The notes: generated from the sequence alone by a model not told the origin. Positions 24,791-36,750 are shown, counted from the first letter of the stretch. The stretch is DNA of 64,000 nt from Fusarium oxysporum f. sp. lycopersici 4287 (GCF_000149955.1 NC_030998.1:1004699-1068698); one strand, 5' to 3'. Numbers and translations: made by a program.

Positions 24791-25911
24791 GTTGCCACCA
24801 CAGGGCGACCCGTTTTGAATAACGTTTGTGCCGCTGCGGATGGGCTGACTGACTTTACTGATCTGACTCGATCGTCAGGTGGTTCACGTGGAGTCCGACT
24901 AATCAATGAGATGTGATGCGGGACAGTAGGAGCAGTCACATACCCTCGGCAGGATATACATCATCACTGTAACTTAAATTCTAATGCACGATGATCTGAA
25001 GCCGTTATGAGCGTTAACCGAGGTATTGATGTCATTCCTGAAGATTAACTTTTATCAACTCAAACAATTATTGGCCAGTTAACGCACTCACCCTTCCAGG
25101 GCTGACGATCTCTGAACCTTTCACTGCGAAACCAATTCAGCTAAGAAGACCTGAGTAGCGTAGCAAACTTGACAATGTGACTATGATTCATGACGCTGGC
25201 GTCAGATCTCAAGATCTTTGTCCAATCAAACTGAATTCACGGCGTCTCCCGAAGAGATCGACATCGGAGACATTATCTAGTGAAGCTTAAAATCTTCCTG
25301 ACAACGTGGTTTAAGGTTGAGGTTTACGAGATATTCGCACTGGCTAAGTCGTTACTAAATAGGTAACTCCGCAGGTGGGAAGAACTAGTGCTTACTTCGA
25401 CATCGTACCACTTTCGAACTCCGTACTCGTAGGATAAACGGTTCCGAAGAAAGAAAGCCCGTGAGGGGTTTGCGGAGTGATGGAATTGCTCAATTTGGGG
25501 TACCGCTATCCCCCAAAGAGAACAATCCCGTTTTGGAAACGGTTATCAGTCGGTCGGCTGCCGGCTTTTGGTCCTAGCTGAAAATCCGAAAGCATACTGA
25601 CTAATAATACTTGAGTCCAGAGACTTTGAAGTATCCAGGGACTCACGAAAAGTCGTTGCCGTTCATCATTCTCACGCGATATTCATGTGCGTGGCTGTTG
25701 GTTTTCAACCTCTTTTCGAACAACACAGCAAGAAGTGATCTGATATCGAATGTCGAGTGTCGTCATTTTCAACCCGCGAGGAGTGACTAAGGCAATGATC
25801 TACCAAGACCCTTGAAGAGACCAGAGTCTAGAATGAAGGATCTATCACATGTTGACCAAGAAGTAAGCGCTATTACGACGACTCATCCAACAGCTCTTGT
25901 ATAAAGGCAGC
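24791..25911. other. Intergenic, no gene
   Basis: I see no coding region. The sequence is of ordinary composition, with no repeat detected by eye. Confidence 0.4.
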
Positions 25912-26505
25912 ATGAAGTCAAAAGTGCAATGCCAAGAACCGATATCGAATCCAGCGTCTTTATGTGTAGCACCATCATGGCTGAACAAACTGACGAAAAC
26001 AACAAATACTGCTACGGAATGCACCTTTCCACCTGGAAGCAGGCGCGTGGAATATGAAGATCTAGATCCCGCCCAAAAAGAACTCGAACATATCTTGGCG
26101 ACCATGAAACGTGACTCAACGGGCATGGGCATAAGCCATCTTGGCCGAGACGGAATCTATCGATCCCTCACCGCTGATCGCGACGTTGTTGATGCCGTTC
26201 CTTTCCCGCCACCTCTAGTCAAAGCAATACTTGATCGCTTCCCATACAACGAGGAAGCCGTAAAGGGATTCCGCGGGGTTAATGGGACAAACACGCCGAA
26301 AGAACAATGGTACAAGCCTTTGCCAGGCATTTTACCTCCACCGCTTGAGGAAGAACATCGTGAGGAAGCGAGAGAGGGGCAAGACGACTATAGAAATTGG
26401 TATGAGGAGAGGAGGAAAAAGATTGAGGCAGGCATTTTTGTGAGAAGAGCGGCTTGTTTGATGTCGGATCATGACCTCGGTCCAGAGGCAATGACCACAA
26501 AATAA
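25912..26505 (+). CDS. Hypothetical protein, unknown
   Basis: Single open frame of 197 residues from ATG 25912. The central part is coherent: PPGSRRVEYEDLDPAQKELE, HILATMKRDSTGMGISHLG, DGIYRSLTADRDVVDAVPFP and a charged C-terminal helix (EEEHREEAREGQDD). The repeated Pro/charged composition and lack of hydrophobic segments suggest a soluble protein. The N-terminal 35 residues are less convincing, and the true start may be a later exon. Not recognised as a named family. Confidence 0.55.
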   Translation: MKSKVQCQEPISNPASLCVAPSWLNKLTKTTNTATECTFPPGSRRVEYEDLDPAQKELEHILATMKRDSTGMGISHLGRDGIYRSLTADRDVVDAVPFPPPLVKAILDRFPYNEEAVKGFRGVNGTNTPKEQWYKPLPGILPPPLEEEHREEAREGQDDYRNWYEERRKKIEAGIFVRRAACLMSDHDLGPEAMTTK

Positions 26506-26635
26506 GGGAGACATCCGAAATTGGTTGGCCGATGTAGTAAGAGAGCTAAGTTCTGCGTGGTGATAACAATCTCCCAGCCGCATCAAGTCTGGATCACAGA
26601 TCTAAAAAGCACACGTCAGGCAGCAGACCAATTAC

Positions 26636-29012
26636 TCAAATCGCTCTAGGTAAATTGATGATGGGCTTAGAAGAGCTTGTGATGACTTTGGAAAGTTCAG
26701 GATAAGAGTTGTAAGATTTAGGATGAAGACTTTGAAGTTGGGTGTTCAAAACGCCCCGTGTGCCACATGCACAACCTTCAGCATCGAGATTGATAGACGC
26801 CTTAACTTGTAGGTACAGACTTGCCGCTTGAATACTGAGGTTGATGGAGATAGGGTCCATCGGGTTAGCAATTAGCAGCGCCTTCAACCGAAGGATCAAC
26901 TCGGCGGGGACGCAGAAGGCACCAAGAGGGATGAAAGATATTGTCTAATGGGTGTCGGACCTATTGGAGACGTAGAAGTTGGCTATATCGAGGCTGCCGC
27001 CTTCGATACTTGTATGTTGGAGAACTTTGGGGGGGAGGTATTAGCAACCTGGGTGGTGCTGCCGAACCGGCTTTTCCTCCGGATCACGTTTGTATCTAAA
27101 CTCCCTTATTCTGCCTCCAAAGTACTTCTCGATTTGAGCGAGGTTGCTGTGGATAAGGCACCCCTCTGAGAGAATCGTACTTGAACCCGCAAGGGCCAGC
27201 GAGGGCTCCGACTTGAAGTTGAAGCTGGGAAGAGTCATCCTGGTACCCTTTATTCTGACCGTCGTCCCTGCGGTTAGCAAATACCAGCTGGCAGGTAATG
27301 GCTGAGATGTCGACATAGAGATACTTGATGCGGCCCCGAATGGGTGGTAGGTCAACGACAAGTCTCCGCTTCACGTCTTTGGCGTGATCTTACGGTACCA
27401 GGAGTTGGTACGCGCGCACCTTCTTTTGAAGGATGCGCAAAGGGCCATAGGTCTCTCATTCCCCTTGGGAGATTGATTTCCAAATGCGTCGAAACCAAGA
27501 TCCCTTGTTATCCACGGTCACTTGGTCTCCTTCCGAATGCCCAACTTCTTGCCGTCGTATGTGGCCATGATAGCTTGCTCGTTTGCGAAGCCTGGCATAC
27601 ACTGAACGTCTCTGGCTCGATGGAAAGTGTTGAGGATGGTGCTTTGACTAGCAGGTGGCAAATCCTTGACAGGGATGTCAAAACCGTCAAACGGCTGTCG
27701 GCTGTCGGCTCACCGTGGACGTCTGAAACTGTCGCACGCATGCTCGAGAAAGTATCCTCCCTTCGATGGGCGGATAGAGAACGATCTCGGGTTCCAGACC
27801 TGAAACGACATTCGAATAGGTTAATATCAAAGTAGGGCCCGTTTGGCCCCTCTCGGACTAGGTTGGACCTGGCTCGTGGTGCATAGAAGATGGGTTGATC
27901 CCTTGGTCGTATGTATTTCGTATCATCTTCCACATCAATGTCGCTACGTCAAAAGCCTCGTCAAAATTACCTCTCTGTCGAAGCATTTCATCTAATGTTT
28001 CAAAGATATCAGGGATCGGTTCGTCGGCACCCTGATCCTCGTCAACAATTACAAGGGCTCGTGATTCCGCCGGAGCATCTAATTCCCTACTGGCAGGGAT
28101 TCCACCTCCTCAATATGAGAAGCAGTCAAAATTGATTGTCCTATTGCAAAGCAACCCCCTTTCCAGAATGAAAGCAGTCTGGTCGAGTCCCTGGCGCTAC
28201 GTATTCTGGGGAGGGAGTTATGTGGACTCTCATTACGTGATAGGGGTGCTCTTTGGGGGGTCTTTGTGACCATCGCGATGTATCGCTTGGGTGTCGAGTT
28301 GGGGCGTAGGATCAGCTTTCGAGTTGGTGTTGGGTTTCTCGGCGTTGCCACTTGCGAACTGGATCTTATGGGTGAGCCAGAAGCCCCGAGCGCGGAATCC
28401 TGGCAGGTCTTGGAGGATAGCGACGTTGGAGTTGAGCAGTGGCTCACCTTTCTGTAAAGTCCGACACGGCATTTCTTCTTGCACACAAAGTGCTACAGGC
28501 TTGGCTCTCATGCTGTTAACAGCAGCTGCATCGAGAGCTTCCTTTCGACCTCTTATCCGACCTCAAAGGTCGGCTCGTGGTTTATCAGGTATACCGTACA
28601 TATCCGTTAAAGATAAAGTATGACCAGCGGGTTTACAGGTACCGCATTGACCTGATGAATGGTCCTCTTTCGTTATATTGCTCGGGAGTTATTTTACATG
28701 CACCAATCCCGTGAGACAAGCCGGGATACCTTGGTCAATTGATGGAAATGCTCGACCTGAGTGGTCCTCTAATAGGTCTCGTGCGAGGACATGGGGCAAA
28801 TCTTCGTCCTGGTGCTCTTGTCGCCACTGTGTAGTCTTTGCCGTCTCGGGAATCTCAGTCGCTGCGAGGAACGCATCTGCCCCAGTGATATCGAATATCC
28901 CGTCGAGAAGGGCGTGGTATATTATCTGGCATGAGAGAGCATAGCATCCGTCAGTCGTGTATTCTCGTTGGGGCGTATCTTGCTTCTGTCTTTTGACCAG
29001 CGAGTCGGTCAT
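26636..29012 (-). pseudogene. Decayed coding region, family unknown
   Basis: Several minus-strand stretches look protein-like but sit in different frames broken by stops: ALLDGIFDITGADAFLAATE (near 28900), WLTHKIQFASGNAEKPNTNS (28390), QSTILNTFHRARDVQCMPGF (27620), RGRIKYLYVDISAITCQLVF (27320), and PAELILRLKALLIANPMDPI (26880). The last and an upstream segment near 27040-27360 share one frame interrupted by two stops. This suggests one or more eroded genes. I could not identify the family, and splicing could explain some but not all of the breaks. Confidence 0.3.
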
Positions 29013-29079
29013 TCCTTCTGGCCGCAGATGCTCGGTTCCTCCAGGCGAGTGTGTATACCCACTAACACAGGAAGCGAAA

Positions 29080-29529
29080 GACGCCGTTCCTTATTAGCAA
29101 CCTCTCAGCTCAAACCGCATGCACAGAGGATTTTGACCGCCACAAGACACGACATGAAACAGATGATAGAGGTACTCGACGAGGGTCATGGAAAGGCTAT
29201 CAGAGTGTTTACCTTCGTCACGTTATTCTTTCTTCCCCTGTGAGTCTTTTGCGTCAGAAATGAATGTGCCAACTGATCTGATGATGTGCAGCTCTTTTGT
29301 TACTAGTTTCTTTGGGATGAACACTACAAATGTCCGCGAGTTAGGCAGAGTTCAGAGGGTATTTTGGTCATCTGCAGTACCATTTACTCTGGCAGTATCT
29401 AGTCTCGCTCTCATTTTTGGATACAAGTGGGACAGGGTCACCGCATTATTCTTCAAGACATTCAAGATTCAAGATCCATCAAGGGTTTATGAAGAGCTGG
29501 AAAAAGGATCACTTTTCTCAGCTAGGTGA
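29080..29529 (+). pseudogene. CorA-like Mg2+ transporter C-terminal membrane domain, N-terminal part not found
   Basis: Two exons (about 29080-29239, 29292-29529) with a 52-bp intron (GTGAGT...GTGCAG). The sequence gives a helix (RHDMKQMIEVLDEGHGKAIR), a first membrane segment (VFTFVTLFFLPLSFVTSFFG), the GMN signature motif of CorA channels (FFGMNTT), a second membrane segment (FWSSAVPFTLAVSSLALIFG) and a short basic tail ending SLFSAR. CorA proteins form Mg2+ channels and need a large cytosolic N-terminal domain. I find no in-frame partner on the plus strand upstream; the preceding DNA is the decayed region. Either upstream exons escaped me or this is a remnant. Confidence 0.6.
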
Positions 29530-29889
29530 TGAAAATACCAGAACTAGCCGCAGGTCTGGTTCTTCCTCGATATCGACTCTGGGCATATCAACGAAGTCTG
29601 GTCTCGAAACGAGAAAGGACGGAAGCCGTGGGAGAAAAGGGTTGACATTGCAAGCGCATCAGAGTCCTTCCAGGGATTGTCAGTAGTTTAGATTTGCTAC
29701 ATCAAAATTTTATCTATAAAGATATCAAGAACTTCTAATTCAAGGGCGAATGGTAAATCAATTGGTAGTGACCTCTTTCGAAAATGACACATTCTTGAAC
29801 AAGTCACATTCACAACTATAACCTTTATCTCTGCCGCAAGTCACTCTGAATCTACTAGACTTGCTACTTCTCAATATCTGTACTCTTGA
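29530..29889. other. Intergenic between convergent genes
   Basis: Short shared 3' space between the CorA remnant and the SDR gene; nothing else seen. Confidence 0.5.
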
Positions 29890-30624
29890 TCAAATCAGGA
29901 AGTCTGATAGAGTCCGCTCGATAACGATAGAGCGTAATGACACGTTTGGTGGCGCCGACAGTACGTAGATGATTGTATCAACGACGTTTTTATTCGTTAT
30001 ACCCTCCTCAGAACCACGCAGCTTCTGCCATTCGGCACTGGTAGGCGATACATCCTCTATCAACCCAGGATAGACCGAAGTGACGCGTACGGATGTACCT
30101 TTCAGTTCCTCCACCAATCCCTGGGTGAAACCGTCCTGAGCAGCCTTTGCCGCTCTGAAGGGAAGGGAAGCGCCTGTGAGCCGTGCGTACTGAAGGCCAG
30201 ACATGGAGACAATGTTGTGAATGTCTGCTCGAGGTCGTTGTCTCAACAACGGCAGAAGCTGTCGTGTCAAGATCATGGTGCCAGTGACTGCTGAATTCAC
30301 GACCGATAGGATCTGATCATCGGTTTGCTTGTCGAAGCTGCCTTCAGTGAAATGGGCTCCATTGTTGACCAAGATATCGATATCAGGATGTGATTCGGCT
30401 ATCTCCTTCGCGGCTTGAGCCACGGAAGTAGGGTCCGAAAGATCACAGACAATAGGGTATGCCGTTGCGCCGCTGTCCCTCTTAATTGTCTCACTGACTT
30501 CTTGCAATGCGCTTTGCGATCTTCCCAGCAATATCGGAGTAGCTCCCTGAGAAGCAGCGACAATGGCCAAAGCACGGCCAAGGCCACGGCCTGCACCCGA
30601 AATCACAATCTTCCTGCCCTCCAT
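29890..30624 (-). CDS. Short-chain dehydrogenase/reductase (SDR) family, catalytic Tyr replaced by Phe
   Basis: Single exon, 244 residues from ATG 30624 (upstream in-frame sequence lacks an ATG). The Rossmann dinucleotide motif SGAGRGLG (Gly10, Gly14, Gly16), CDLSD, and NNGA at 87-90 (usual NNAG) are present. The active-site stretch is SMSGLQ...LPFRAAKAAQDGF: Lys160 is kept, but the position of the usual YxxxK tyrosine is Phe156 (TTC, 30157-30159). Classical SDRs use that Tyr as general acid/base to oxidise or reduce alcohol/carbonyl groups with NAD(P)(H). This copy may bind cofactor without normal catalysis, or act on an atypical substrate. Otherwise a full-length cytosolic SDR. Confidence 0.85.
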   Translation of the reverse strand: MEGRKIVISGAGRGLGRALAIVAASQGATPILLGRSQSALQEVSETIKRDSGATAYPIVCDLSDPTSVAQAAKEIAESHPDIDILVNNGAHFTEGSFDKQTDDQILSVVNSAVTGTMILTRQLLPLLRQRPRADIHNIVSMSGLQYARLTGASLPFRAAKAAQDGFTQGLVEELKGTSVRVTSVYPGLIEDVSPTSAEWQKLRGSEEGITNKNVVDTIIYVLSAPPNVSLRSIVIERTLSDFLI

Positions 30625-31520
30625 TGTTGGTTCGTCTCGAAGTTCTGTGGCTTTGGAGATTACGAGAAATGCTTCTGAGTACAGGAATTTGGAGAGAAAG
30701 ATCAATATGAGTGTGAAACAGATTACAAATCAACGGTGAAACTATTTACAGTCCAAGGAGTAAATGCATGATCGTGACAAAGTTGAAGCTTGACCCGATG
30801 ACAAATCAAGCTTGTAGTGGTGTTTGTTCCGCTATCGGCTCCGCCAAGGTACGCTTCGGGCTGATGATTTTGATCTGAGGCTTGCCTATACGATCGAACC
30901 AGATTATAACAATTGAGTATTGTCCCTTCTGATCGAGACACACCCTAAAATAAATTGAAATGAACTGAGATTGATTCAGATGGCATCTTACTCACCAGGC
31001 TACCTGTGTCTGGCTAACAAGAATCGCGGTATGGGCTGCCTGTTCCGTCATCTTGTCAATGGCCTCCATACAGGGTCTCCGTGAGGCTATGAGTCAGTTT
31101 GATGCCATAACAGCCTGCAACTTTAACATAAATGCGCGGCTTTAGACACAGGCCCCAGATTCGTTATCAATGTTGACTGGTCTCCATCCTGATGACTTAT
31201 ATGAACGTGGCCTGGGCATATTGCAGCGTGTCCGGAAACAGACATAATTTCCTGAGAGCATCCCCAACCAGCTACTTAATCCCATTTAATGAATTCTTTA
31301 TCCTATAATCTGTGGTTCAGAGCTATACGCTCATTTATCTTGTCTCACTGAGTGATAGATTGCCTGTAAGCTTCGATAATTCTTGTTGGTGAGTGAGCAT
31401 TTTAAGTGGGACTGAGTCAATTTCGCGGCGTGGCGAACAAAACAACAGTCCCGTCAGGCCAAGAACAATTCGTGCCTCTTCTCAATTCGCATCATCCGTC
31501 GCATATGTAGCAAGGAAAAT
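30625..31520. other. Divergent promoter region, no gene
   Basis: Lies between the SDR gene (minus) and the DUF4396 gene (plus). No coding region supported. Confidence 0.45.
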
Positions 31521-32204
31521 ATGAATGGATTTATGAGCACCAGTCGACTTTGCACGCGCCGCACGGGCTTCTTCGCGATCCCGCAATCGCGTCACACCAC
31601 CGCGACCAACGTCCCCTCAGTCAGTATCAGCCTGCAAAAACACCGGACCAGCAGCCAATGCTGTAGCAAAAAGAACGCCTCACAACCATCGACGCCACCA
31701 TCTATAACATCCCGCGACTTTTGGACCTTGAAGTCGGCTTGGAAGAGGGCTTCTGTCAACACTACGCGATGCCTCATCGGGTGTACAGTCGGCGATTTCG
31801 CGGCCATGTGGTTTCTCCAGGCCTATTATCCCGGGCTCAGTATGGGAATAGTGATGCCAATCTCAAGTTAGTAGCCAATCAACTTCAACAGAAGCAAAAC
31901 TAACAAAGCAGTGGCCTCTGGTGTTTCGACGTCCATTCTTCTGGAGACGGTAATGCTACGCATCGGCCGTGATGGATTGACTTGGCTTACTGCGATGAGA
32001 ACAGCGGTTGGCATGAGTCTGATCTCCATGTTGACCATGGAAGCAGCTGAAAATGCAGTGGATTACTATTTGACGGGTGGCCAAGTTGCTCTTGACGATC
32101 CGTCATTCTGGCTTGCTGCTCTGGTATCGATTGCAGCGGGTTTCCTGGCGCCGCTGCCGTACAATTACGCGAGGTTGCGTAAATACGGAAAAGCCTGCCA
32201 CTGA
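31521..32204 (+). CDS. DUF4396 family membrane protein
   Basis: Exons 31521-31866 and 31912-32204 encode 212 residues; the 45-bp intron has a GTTAGT donor and CTAAC branch. The N-terminal ~70 residues are Ser/Thr/Arg-rich and could be a mitochondrial-type leader. The conserved domain follows: SAWKRASVNTTRCLIGCTVG, DFAAMWFLQAYYPGLSMGIV, MASGVSTSILLETVMLRIGR, AMRTAVGMSLISMLTMEAAE and FLAPLPYNYARLRKYGKACH. Three to four membrane helices are visible. The family is conserved in bacteria and fungi but has no established function. Confidence 0.85.
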
Positions 32205-33588
32205 AAAGCCCACGAGAAAGCATCTTGCGTCTGGTTTTAAGCTTGTATTATTATGTGCGTGTCTGATGAACTATAGATAGATATCAGATGGAATCTCTAT
32301 TCTTTTATATCACAACTGGTAGCCCAGGCTTCGTTGAGTCTGTTAGCATTTTCGGTAATCTTTTTCCGGTCTCGCCAGGCCGGGTCGTGATGCCGTGACT
32401 GGTGCTTGCCAAGCTTTGTTATGACTCCAAAACCTCCCATTTTGACAGAAAAGTAAGAGATAACAGACATTTCGCTATTCTTCGATTAGGAAAGGCATTT
32501 GGCATGTGAGAACACTAGCGGCTCAAAACTGGTGCCGGCTGGTCAATTGAGTTTTCACAGGGCACAAAGATTGAGTGCCGACATCGTGGAGCAGCCTCAA
32601 CAAATAAACCCATGCATTCATCTCTCAACCATCGGCTTCAGAAAACAAAGTACCGCTTATAAATATCACCCAATCTACCCCAGGACCCCATTATTTCCCT
32701 GCAGCCAAGAAATCTCCAGATAAACAACCCCAAGAGATCTAGCCAAGCCTGGCGTTTTATCTCTTGGAGTCTCGACCCTTTTCCGGCACGTAGCGCGACA
32801 CGTGAACCATCGGAGCTTCATCAGTGTCCGAACCATTTTGCGTGATAGCTTTGCTGTGAGAGCAAATTCGCGGCGCAAAAAGTAGACTCCGGGAAGCTGT
32901 TTGTCTCTTATCTCATCTTGAGTTAGATCTGTGACGGAGAGATGCCGTTTCGTAGCGCCGATGAGATTTGTCCTCGGAGGTAGGGAGTAATGGTGGTGTC
33001 ATTGAGAGGATGATCCAGGGCTGGATTAAGCATACTTTATGCGTAAAAATTACATGACTCGTAGCGCGGATCTGCAAATTTGGAGTTCATGCACAGCGGA
33101 CAGTAATGATGGCAATGAGATTGAAGTCAGATTGATAACAGAGAAATCATACACAAAGGCTTTAACAATTACCGTTTTCTCGGGCTGAATGCGCGTATTG
33201 ACATGCAATAATCGCTATGACCATCTCTTCATTCTTGACTGGATCTAGAGTCGCATCGGTCATCCCATCAAATCTAATGGTTCCCCCAGTCTCACTCACC
33301 ATCTCCACAGCCATAACCCCATGCAGCACCAAATGAGACACTACACAGTTGTCATTAGCGTCACTCTCCCCTCCCAAATTAACCTTGAAAGTAACCTTTT
33401 CCTTCCTCCGGCCTCTACTTCTGTCTCCGGAGGCCATTTACCCCAGGTTTACCACCACTTCCCCAGGTTTATTCCCCGCCCCCCACGAAGATCACCGTCC
33501 AGAACCCATAAATATAGAGAGCCTGGACCTCTACGAAAATTTTCTTCTTCACGCCAAACTCACCAACACAACAGGAACAAGAACAATA
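32205..33588. other. Intergenic, MFS promoter
   Basis: No gene supported. The CT-rich last ~250 bp (33380-33588) fit a fungal transporter leader. Confidence 0.45.
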
Positions 33589-35332
33589 ATGGCTACCACT
33601 ACTGACCAGAAGCGTGAGGCGCCCGAGTTTGCGCATGTCAATAGCATTCTTGAGGATGAGAAGCCTTCGCAGGTGGCGGAGCGAGATTGGACGGGTACTG
33701 CCAAGAAGACAGACCCTGAAGAGATCCGCCTTGTCAAGAAGCTTGATCTCTGGATCATGGTGAGTGATCTTCGCGCCAATGCTTGGCTGGGTCGCTGACA
33801 TTTTACAGCCTTGTCTTTGTGTCATGTACTTCCTCAACTACGTCGATCGAAATGCCATCGCTCAAGCACGATTAAATAATTTGGAGGAGGATCTCAACAT
33901 GACTGGTACCGAGTTCAACACGACTGTTTCGATGTACGTCGACGCGACTGTCAAGTTTTGGGAATAATGCTGATGTTTTTAGCTTGTTTGTCGGTTATGT
34001 TCTCATGCAGGTTCCCAGCAACATGTTGATCACCAAGGTCAAGCCTGGTATTTACATGAGTGCTTGGATGCTGGTTTGGGCTGCTGTCTCTGCTTGCACT
34101 GCTCTTGTCAAGAACTATGGCGGATTGGTCGCTTGCCGATTTTTCCTAGGTATCACTGAGGCTCCTTTCTACCCTGGTGCCACTTACATGCTCTCCATCT
34201 TCTACACCCGCAAAGGTCAGTTTCTCGCTCTCGAGAAGTGTGCAAGATACTAATGTGAACCAGAGGTTGCTGCTCGTATTGCTGTGCTCTACTGCGCTCA
34301 GATTCTCGCCACTGGTTTCTCTGGCCTCATTGCCGCTGGTATCTTTGCAGGTTTGGATGGAAAGGCCGGTCTTGCTGGTTGGCGATGGTGAGTTCCTCAG
34401 CCTCTCTCTTCAGAACCATCTAACAGCTATAGGCTCTTCATCATCGAAGGTGCCGCCACCGCCCTTGTCGCCATCATCGGTTTCTTCATGCTTCCCAACA
34501 CTCCTCTCACCACCCGCTGGCTCAACGAACGCGAGAAGCAGCTTGCTCACGAGCGCATGGAGAAGGACAAGGCCTATGACTCTGAGGAGGGCGGTTCAGC
34601 CTGGGAGGGCTTGAAGCAGGCTTGCGCTGATAAGCGAACATGGCTTTTCTGCCTCATGCAGAACTTCCATCTTTCTGCATGCTCTTTCAACTCCTTCTTC
34701 CCTACGTGAGTGATTCTAGCTTGCTTTTCGTGTCCACGCTAACAGTGTCATAGTGTCATCAAGACTCTCGGCTTCAACACTACCATTACCCTCGTCATGA
34801 CCTGCCCTCCCTTCATCTTCGCTGGTGCAGCTGGTATCCTCTTCGGTTGGAACTCTGGACGCATGCATGAGCGTACCTGGCACATCACCGCTGGACTATC
34901 TATTGCCGTTGCTGGTTTCGTTCTGGCTGCCTGCACTCTCAACACTGCTGCTCGCTATGTCGCCTGCTTTATCTTCCCCATGGGTGCCTATGCTGTCAAC
35001 TCTGTCATCATCGGATGGGCGTCTTCTACTCTATCGCAGACCAAGGAGAAGAAGGCTGTTGTCTTGGCAATGACCAACGTCGGTGGACAGGTAAGATGCC
35101 CAGCTCTCTTGTTTCGGCACTCATACTGACATTGGCATAGATCGGTTATATCTATGGTGCTTACCTCTGGCCCAAGAGTGACTCTCCTCGATATGGAATT
35201 GGTTTCGGTGCCTCTGCTGGCTTTGCTCTGTGCTCAATTGCCTGCGCTTGGGCCATTCGCGTCCTCTTGATCCGCGAGAACCGCCGCATCCGCGCTTCCA
35301 CCTCTGAGCAGGTCAACCTTTATGGATACTAA
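33589..35332 (+). CDS. MFS transporter, allantoate permease/Dal5-like (anion:cation symporter)
   Basis: Seven exons (33589-33759, 33809-33933, 33983-34215, 34264-34387, 34433-34705, 34754-35090, 35141-35332) encode 484 residues; six introns of 45-50 bp all fit GT-AG and keep frame. The N-terminal cytosolic segment ends in EEIRLVKKLDLWIM, then the family motif MYFLNYVDRNAIAQARL, QVPSNMLITKVKPG, CRFFLGITEAPFYPGATYML, and late helices with NVGGQIGYIYGAYLWPKSDS. Twelve TM segments are expected. The family takes up small organic anions (allantoate, nicotinate, pantothenate and similar); the substrate cannot be told from sequence. Confidence 0.93.
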
Positions 35333-35703
35333 ATGTGGAATGATAGATGAATAACGTAGCCTATATATCTCGGGGATTTCTGAATAGATGATGTTCCGAA
35401 TACTTGGCCCTTGTTACCGTGAATGTCGACCCACGTGGAGTGGATTGAGGGGAGTGTTTCAGTTTGTCGCATGCAGGCTGAGCCGCAGATAGTTCTTATT
35501 CGTTGTAAGCATACAGACACTGTTGGCTCAGCCGAGAAATGTCTATTGGCTTAGGCAACATAGCCTCATTATCTTGGCTGACTGGGTAGCCCAGGTCTGC
35601 CCCGCACGGTTGCCTAACTTGGAGCATGTGATAAATACGCAACTTAGCTAGAGATAAGCCCGCCTTACTCTTTCAATCCTTAGGCTTCTATCCATCAACC
35701 AGA
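35333..35703. other. Intergenic, no gene
   Basis: 3' end of the MFS gene and promoter of the next gene; nothing else seen. Confidence 0.5.
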
Positions 35704-36750
35704 ATGGCGACGCTACTTCGTCAAGATATCCTCTCCAAGGCCCCAATCCCCCAAGATGAAAGCCCTCTCTTTACCAAGCTTCCAGGAGAAGTCAGAGACA
35801 GTATCTTCTCTTATGTCCTCACGGATCACCCGGACCCAACACCAACCAAAAAGTTCAGAGAAAACACATGCTACACTCGCCCTTCCTATCTAGCAGCTCA
35901 ATCAACCGATACCAGACTTCTTCGGACATGTCGCGCCATCTACCGCGAAACTTGGTTCAAGCCATTTCTCCTACGAGAGCACACAGAATGGGCTACAGGT
36001 GAAGATCGTGCTCCTCCACCTCACAAAGCTCCTCCACGCCTGGGCCTCATGCTCGCAAAGATCTCCAAATCTTTAGGTACAGACAATGTCGAGATCGAGA
36101 GACTGAGAGTCTTTGCTCAGATGTACAGACTCGAAGATAACGGTCTGCAAGACATCCTACGTACGCCCCATCTGGCTCCCCGCACCATGACGCTCACCAT
36201 TCGTCACACTGATTGGTGGTATTGGGAGGATGACGAGCCCCTGCACTTTGAGGGAAACTGGATCAAGGGTGTTTGTCAAGTGCTGACTCCCAGTACGACT
36301 CAATTCTGCATTGAATTGGAGTCTCTCGAGCGGAAGAAGGATCAGGTCGACAAGATCGCCAAGCAGATGGTCGACGCATGGTTCTTCAAACGGCCCGATG
36401 GTGTTGTTCTCTACGCAGATACATCAAATGCCAACCGCAAAGTAAGTCGCTGGAGCGGTTCAAGCACTTGGCACGGTCAACGCTGGACTCGAGATGAAAC
36501 GGAACCCAACAAACTCGACTACTATATCGTCTCCGTCACATTCCGTCCTCTGATCTCGATCGAGCGAAGCGGCGGCTCCGTAAGCGAAAAGGCAATCAAG
36601 GAAGCACAAGACCCTCATGCCCTGGATCGTCCCAAGCTCTTACTTCCGGACAACCAGGAGAGAATAGTGGCCGAGAACCCTTGTGAGTGGGTTAGTGATT
36701 CAGATGGTGAGAGCGATTCAGATGAAGCATATTGTACAATGTTTGATTAA
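35704..36750 (+). CDS. Fungal 2EXR/DUF7730-like protein
   Basis: Single exon of 348 residues. It begins with the fungal F-box-like signature FTKLPGEVRDSIFSYVL followed by TRLLRTCRAIYRETWFKPF, the arrangement of the 2EXR/DUF7730 group. The middle has a Trp-rich strand region (TIRHTDWWYWEDDEPLHFEG) and the end is acidic (DSDGESDSDEAYC). These proteins are numerous in Fusarium-like fungi, thought to be soluble, and of unknown function. The plus-strand continuation after the stop (to about 36973) has no convincing link. Confidence 0.7.
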   Translation: MATLLRQDILSKAPIPQDESPLFTKLPGEVRDSIFSYVLTDHPDPTPTKKFRENTCYTRPSYLAAQSTDTRLLRTCRAIYRETWFKPFLLREHTEWATGEDRAPPPHKAPPRLGLMLAKISKSLGTDNVEIERLRVFAQMYRLEDNGLQDILRTPHLAPRTMTLTIRHTDWWYWEDDEPLHFEGNWIKGVCQVLTPSTTQFCIELESLERKKDQVDKIAKQMVDAWFFKRPDGVVLYADTSNANRKVSRWSGSSTWHGQRWTRDETEPNKLDYYIVSVTFRPLISIERSGGSVSEKAIKEAQDPHALDRPKLLLPDNQERIVAENPCEWVSDSDGESDSDEAYCTMFD

